Positions 45,713 to 49,379 of a stretch of 49,379 nucleotides of DNA are shown here, piece by piece. Position numbers and translations under genes: made by a program. The notes beneath the pieces were generated by a model. That model was not told the DNA's origin. It did not search any database and saw only the letters and a program-made list of their open reading frames with translations. Position 1 is the stretch's first letter. Every line of letters starts with the position of its first letter. Source of the DNA: Candidatus Mediterraneibacter vanvlietii (GTDB lineage Bacteria > Bacillota > Clostridia > Lachnospirales > Lachnospiraceae); assembly GCA_019113645.1 (NCBI GenBank), contig DXGZ01000080.1, positions 1 through 49,379 of the forward strand, written 5' to 3'.

Positions 45713-45794
45713 GTCAAAACAGTACAGTCAAAAAAGCACAGCCAAAACAGTACAGCCAGAACAGGACAGACAGAACATTCAAAACAGGACAGCG
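45713..45794 (+). repeat. Degenerate short repeats in the dGTPase leader
   Basis: Variants of AAAACAGTACAGCC recur about five times at irregular 11-17 base spacing just upstream of the dGTPase ribosome site. In one frame they remain open, which makes the gene look longer than it is. Confidence 0.6.
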
Positions 45795-45810
45795 GAAGGA
45801 GTGTGGGAAG

Positions 45811-47229
45811 ATGGAGTGGAAGACACTGTTATCGTCGAAACGGGAAAGAGAGAGCACAGGGCGTCCGAAATCAGCGGATCTGCGAAGCGAGTTTGAGAAA
45901 GACTACCACAGGATTATCGGAAGCGCCTCTTTCCGCAGACTGCAGGACAAGACGCAGGTATTTCCGCTGGATCAAAGCGATTTTATCCGAACCAGACTGA
46001 CACATTCCCTGGAAGTCTCATCGTTCGGCAATTCGCTTGGACAGAACATCGGGGAAAATATACTGAAATACAGGAAGAATTCAGGCTTCACCCCGCAGAT
46101 GAAAGAGGATATTTCTCATATTCTTCAGTGCGCAGGGCTGATTCATGACATAGGGAACCCGCCCTTCGGACATTTTGGGGAAGTGGCGATCCGGGAATGG
46201 TTTATGCGGAATCTGCCGAAACTTACATTTTTCGGACAGAAGGTGGAAGATCTCTTCACAGAACAGATGAAACAGGATTTCTATCATTTTGAGGGAAATG
46301 CGCAGGCGCTGCGGCTCGTGACAAAGCTCCATTACCTTGTGGACGAGCACGGGATGAATCTGACCTATGCGCTGCTCAACACCATTATCAAATATCCGGT
46401 TTCATCAACCGGGATAAATCCGGACAGCGGAAATATCAAGGATAAAAAGATGGGATATTATTTTGCGGATGAGAAGATATTCCGGGAAGTGACCGGGGCG
46501 ACAGGCGCCGGGAAAAACCGTCATCCGCTCACGTACATTCTGGAGGCAGCGGATGATCTGGCGTATAAAACAGCAGATATAGAGGATGCGTTTGTCAAAG
46601 GCTTCATTACGTATTATACCCTGGAAAAGGAGCTGGCGCCTCTCGACAGAATGATTGAAAGAGAGCATCCGGAAGCGGCGTTCAAACCGCTGGAAAAGCT
46701 GCACCGATACTATGAACGGGGGATTCGGAAAGGGGTAAATGATCCGGAATCCTATGCTGTGAAAAACTGGATCGTAAGCGCGCAGGGATTTCTGATCAGC
46801 TGCGCAACCTTTGGATTTACATCGAATTATGACAGGATCATGGCGGGAAGCTTTGAGCAGGATCTGTTTTACGGAACATTCGGTGAAAAACTGATGGATC
46901 TTCTGGGAGATATGGCGTACCGGTATGTCTTTTCATCGATGGATATCTATAAGATGGAAGTGGCGGAGGCTGCGATTCTGGATTATCTGATGGACAGGCT
47001 GGTCAGGGCGGTGCTGTATTATGACACAGATGCCCGCCAGGACACGATCGACAAGAGGGTGGTTTCGTTTATTTCGGATAATTATAAAAATGCATATAAA
47101 TTTCAGGCAAAAGGAAAAGGAGAAGAGGAGAAGCTCTATCTCCGTCTTCTCCTCGTGACAGATTACGTGTGCGGGATGACAGACAGTTACGCAAAACGTC
47201 TGTATCAGGAGATGAACGGGATGATCTGA
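45811..47229 (+). CDS. dgt: Deoxyguanosinetriphosphate triphosphohydrolase-like HD-domain protein
   Basis: This HD-superfamily enzyme hydrolyses dNTPs to nucleoside and triphosphate and so tunes dNTP pools. The 472-aa product shows RRLQDKTQVFPL (42-53), the first metal His in RTRLTHSLEVS (H65), and the HD pair H112-D113 in GLIHDIGNPPFGHFGE, followed by the YKTADIEDAF block near 250. AAGGAG precedes the ATG at 45811; the 37 extra codons of the open frame lie in repeat sequence. Substrate choice (dGTP or all dNTPs) cannot be told from sequence. Confidence 0.92.
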   Translation: MEWKTLLSSKRERESTGRPKSADLRSEFEKDYHRIIGSASFRRLQDKTQVFPLDQSDFIRTRLTHSLEVSSFGNSLGQNIGENILKYRKNSGFTPQMKEDISHILQCAGLIHDIGNPPFGHFGEVAIREWFMRNLPKLTFFGQKVEDLFTEQMKQDFYHFEGNAQALRLVTKLHYLVDEHGMNLTYALLNTIIKYPVSSTGINPDSGNIKDKKMGYYFADEKIFREVTGATGAGKNRHPLTYILEAADDLAYKTADIEDAFVKGFITYYTLEKELAPLDRMIEREHPEAAFKPLEKLHRYYERGIRKGVNDPESYAVKNWIVSAQGFLISCATFGFTSNYDRIMAGSFEQDLFYGTFGEKLMDLLGDMAYRYVFSSMDIYKMEVAEAAILDYLMDRLVRAVLYYDTDARQDTIDKRVVSFISDNYKNAYKFQAKGKGEEEKLYLRLLLVTDYVCGMTDSYAKRLYQEMNGMI

Positions 47230-47271
47230 CATTCAGCATCTGATTTTCGGAAGGAAAGCAGAATTCCGTGC

Positions 47272-48408
47272 TCACCGTTCGCACGGTCCCACGCACCTGC
47301 ACCAGTAACCGAAATCCGCGCGGTCGTTGCGCTCTTCTTCAGCGAGATCGAGCAGCGGGGCGAAGGACCGGGAGAATTTCGGAAAGCCGAAGAGATCGGC
47401 TGCCCGGGCTTCCCTCAGGTCATAAACGCCGGGCACGCCCAGCCAGTTGCGTCCGTCTTCTTCAATCAGGATCAGATGATTGTAATTCTGATATCCGTGG
47501 AGAAGAAAACTGTTGTTGGCAAGGTGCCAGAACCTCCGCGGGAGGAGGGAGAGATCTGTGCGGCTGATCTTCCGCACTTTTGATTGCTCCATGTCCGCCT
47601 GGTCGGTACTGCTGTCCGGGGCGGCGGTATCTGGCATGGCAGTATCTGGTATATCAGCGCCCGGTATGGCGCTGTCAGGCTCGGCATTGTCCGGCATATC
47701 ATTAACCGGCGCGGGATTTCGGTGCGCGTTAAAGTTGGGCGGCAGGATGTATTCCGGTTCCGTGTCGAAATCGGATACAGTGTCAGCAGATGTTTCTGCA
47801 CCGGGCGTTGGCAAGGCTTCAGGATTTGGCTCTGCAGCGGTTCTGTCTGCGGAGTAGGTTTCACTGTCCGGATTCTTCTCAGCTGCAGTTAATTCTGCAG
47901 GAGCAGACGTACCTGAGCCGGATGCATCTAAGTCGGATATAGCTGAGCCGGATGCAGCTGAGTCGGATGTGCCTGAGCCGGATGCATCTGGCAGAGATTC
48001 TGCCTGGCTTACAGGTTCCTCACCGAGACGGAAACGCTGCGTGTTGATCTCGAAGAAGAAAGCGGAAGCCATCCAGAAAAGGGTGAGATTTGATCCGGAG
48101 AGTTTGAGGAGAAATCCGTCGATCTGCATCAGAGGGCGGCTCTGTGGAAAATGGATTTCGGAGACAGGAAGCCGGATCGATATGTTGCGGCCGTGGCTGT
48201 TCAGAGTCCCGATCTGTGCGCCGTATACGTTCCCGTCATCACAGTAAAAAGCATACAGTTCTATGGAAGTATTGCTTCCAATGGGGATTCCTCTTGCGTA
48301 GAGCTGGAGAATGCAGGACTGATAATGGCGGGATACTTTGATAAATCCGACGTTTCTCCTGCGTTTTGAATTTTCGTATTCATATAAATAATAAGTACCG
48401 GTGTTCAT
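47272..48408 (-). CDS. Two-domain protein with low-complexity linker, C-terminal domain possibly DUF6128
   Basis: The 378-aa product has an N-terminal beta-rich domain (residues 1-125, beginning YYLYEYENSKRRRNVGFIKV), a Ser/Ala/Asp/Pro-rich linker (about 130-275) and a compact C-terminal domain (about 280-378). The linker has repeats such as DASGSGTS and PDTAMPDTA. The C-terminal part (WHLANNSFLLHGYQNYNHLIL, then WLGVPGVYDLREARAADLFGFP) resembles what I recall as DUF6128, of unknown function; this is tentative. No signal peptide or membrane segment is seen. AGAGGTAA precedes the ATG. It converges with the dGTPase and diverges from tadA. Confidence 0.65.
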   Translation of the reverse strand: MNTGTYYLYEYENSKRRRNVGFIKVSRHYQSCILQLYARGIPIGSNTSIELYAFYCDDGNVYGAQIGTLNSHGRNISIRLPVSEIHFPQSRPLMQIDGFLLKLSGSNLTLFWMASAFFFEINTQRFRLGEEPVSQAESLPDASGSGTSDSAASGSAISDLDASGSGTSAPAELTAAEKNPDSETYSADRTAAEPNPEALPTPGAETSADTVSDFDTEPEYILPPNFNAHRNPAPVNDMPDNAEPDSAIPGADIPDTAMPDTAAPDSSTDQADMEQSKVRKISRTDLSLLPRRFWHLANNSFLLHGYQNYNHLILIEEDGRNWLGVPGVYDLREARAADLFGFPKFSRSFAPLLDLAEEERNDRADFGYWCRCVGPCER

Positions 48409-48489
48409 ACATTACCTCTGGTCTTGTCTCTTTTATGACTAATCTATTCGCCGGGGGAAGAAAAAAGAACAGGGGCGGAAAGGAAAATA

Positions 48490-49047
48490 ATGGAAAGAGA
48501 GCAGACAGTTCATACAGAAGAACAGGCAAAGACAGATATCAAATATATGCGCGAGGCGATCCGGCAGGCAAAGAAGGCCTATAAGCTGGACGAGACCCCG
48601 ATAGGGTGCGTGATCGTACATGAAGGCAAAATCATCGGAAGAGGATATAACAGGAGAAATACGGATAAAAGTCCCCTTGCCCATGCGGAAATCGCAGCGA
48701 TAAAGAAAGCGAGCAAAAAGCTCGGCGACTGGAGGCTTGAGGACTGTACACTTTATGTGACGCTGGAGCCGTGCCAGATGTGTGCCGGAGCTATCGTTCA
48801 GTCGAGAGTTACAAGAGTGGTTGTGGGCTGCATGAACCCGAAGGCGGGATGCGCCGGATCAGTGTTGAATCTGCTGCAGATGGAACGGTTTAACCATCAG
48901 GTGGAACTGGAGACAGGTGTGCTGGAGGAAGAGTGCAGCACTCTGATGACAGGGTTTTTCAAAGAACTGCGGGAGCGGAAGAAGATGAGGAAGAAAGAAA
49001 AGGCGGCATCAGCAGACGGTGAAAGTCAGCTGAGCCGGGAAGAATAA
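48490..49047 (+). CDS. tadA: tRNA-specific adenosine deaminase
   Basis: TadA converts A34 to inosine in the anticodon of tRNA-Arg(ACG). The 185-aa product has the zinc deaminase signature: H65-A-E67 (LAHAEIAAI) and PCQMC with C95 and C98. The N-terminal 18 residues and the last 25 residues (Lys/Glu-rich) are extensions to the usual core of about 150. AAAGGA lies just upstream of the ATG; an internal ATG at residue 20 is a possible shorter start. It converges on the SRP RNA gene with a shared terminator. Confidence 0.93.
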   Translation: MEREQTVHTEEQAKTDIKYMREAIRQAKKAYKLDETPIGCVIVHEGKIIGRGYNRRNTDKSPLAHAEIAAIKKASKKLGDWRLEDCTLYVTLEPCQMCAGAIVQSRVTRVVVGCMNPKAGCAGSVLNLLQMERFNHQVELETGVLEEECSTLMTGFFKELRERKKMRKKEKAASADGESQLSREE

Positions 49048-49050
49048 AAA

Positions 49051-49090
49051 AGGACGTGCTGCGAAGATCCTTCAGCAGTACGTCCTGATT
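49051..49090. terminator. Bidirectional terminator between tadA and SRP RNA
   Basis: AGGACGTGCTGC pairs with GCAGTACGTCCT (one G-U pair) with further pairing in the loop. T-rich sequence follows on the plus strand, and TTTTTT on the minus strand. Confidence 0.85.
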
Positions 49091-49100
49091 TTCTTTTAAA

Positions 49101-49360
49101 CGTGCATTGCGCTTCGAACATGATCCACAGGCGTTACCCCGGCAGTTAACTCAGCCCAGGCACCCTCACGGCACCCGAGAGCTCCTGCTTAGTGCTGCTC
49201 CGTTCCCGACCTGACACGGTTCACAGGTTCCCGTCGCGTGAGACCCAAACATCAACGTCACTTACCGGGGGCAGCCCTGCAGACTGCCGCCCTCTGCGCA
49301 ATATCACCCCTGCTATAGCGGATTGCAGGTACAAGGTACCGCTAACACCCCGGCTGCACG
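49101..49360 (-). ncRNA. ffs: Signal recognition particle RNA, large (Bacillus/Clostridium) type
   Basis: This is the RNA scaffold of SRP, which binds Ffh and targets membrane proteins. On the minus strand the 5' region contains GCCGGGGTGTTAGCGGTACC and CTGCAATCCGCTATAGCAGG, typical of the Alu-like domain of large Firmicutes SRP RNAs. The Ffh-binding helix reads TGTCAGGTCGGGAACGGAGC followed by AGCACTAAGC, with the GGAA tetraloop. The ends pair: CGTGCA at the 5' end with TGCACG at the 3' end, giving a length of 260 bases. The tetraloop closing pair is G-C instead of the common C-G, a compensated change. Confidence 0.92.
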
Positions 49361-49367
49361 AGTCTTA

Positions 49368-49373
49368 ATTTTA
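49368..49373 (-). promoter_or_regulatory. -10 box of the SRP RNA gene
   Basis: TAAAAT on the minus strand lies 7 bases before the predicted RNA 5' end. The -35 box would fall beyond the window end. Confidence 0.55.
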
Positions 49374-49379
49374 CATGGT

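Overview
The window looks like a chromosome segment from a Gram-positive clostridium, most likely family Lachnospiraceae. The evidence is pyruvate phosphate dikinase, a single-chain glycyl-tRNA synthetase, a yqzL gene between era and recO, a SleB-type cell-wall hydrolase, strong AGGAGG ribosome sites, sigma-A type promoters and a large Bacillus/Clostridium-type SRP RNA. Species cannot be fixed from the sequence alone.

Layout. 0.4-2.3 kb: fucO-type alcohol dehydrogenase and a TetR regulator (minus strand). 2.5-8.3 kb: HtrA-like protease, a small membrane-anchored protein, a divergent HTH protein, and a two-gene unit of a surface metallophosphoesterase plus a YibE/F membrane protein. 8.5-12.8 kb: ppdK and an M18 aminopeptidase. 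12.8-13.8 kb: a REP-associated tyrosine transposase (RAYT) bracketed by inverted hairpin arrays, lying between the aminopeptidase and glyQS. 13.8-17.4 kb: glyQS, recO, yqzL and era. 17.5-21.7 kb: M16C metallopeptidase and a shortened enolase homologue without its catalytic residues. 21.9-25.1 kb: YitT-family membrane protein and topoisomerase III. 25.2-26.6 kb: GNAT acetyltransferase and SleB-like hydrolase. 26.8-27.1 kb: a long imperfect palindrome, part of which recurs at 0.13-0.26 kb. 27.3-28.8 kb: a HipBA-type toxin-antitoxin pair with twin operators. 29-31.8 kb: a DUF3737-like protein and two convergent membrane proteins that overlap by 84 bp. 32-38.8 kb: the complete F1Fo ATP synthase operon (atpBEFHAGDC) with its promoter. 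38.9-40.8 kb: Pit phosphate transporter plus DUF47 partner, preceded by a terminator-like leader. 41-44 kb: degenerate GGDEF-EAL protein, phosphopantetheinyl transferase and VanY-like carboxypeptidase in tight succession. 44.1-49.4 kb: an HTH/Glu-Ala-rich protein, a dGTPase, a protein with a conserved C-terminal domain (possibly DUF6128), tadA and the SRP RNA.

Most genes are housekeeping and their order is partly conserved with other Firmicutes (era-yqzL-recO-glyRS). The accessory or unusual parts are the RAYT unit, the palindromic repeat family, the hipBA locus, the enolase pseudoenzyme, the Pit leader and several non-AUG starts in the atp operon. Start codons were chosen from visible ribosome-binding sites; several differ from the longest open frame. 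No tRNA, CRISPR array, prophage or IS transposase other than the RAYT was found.
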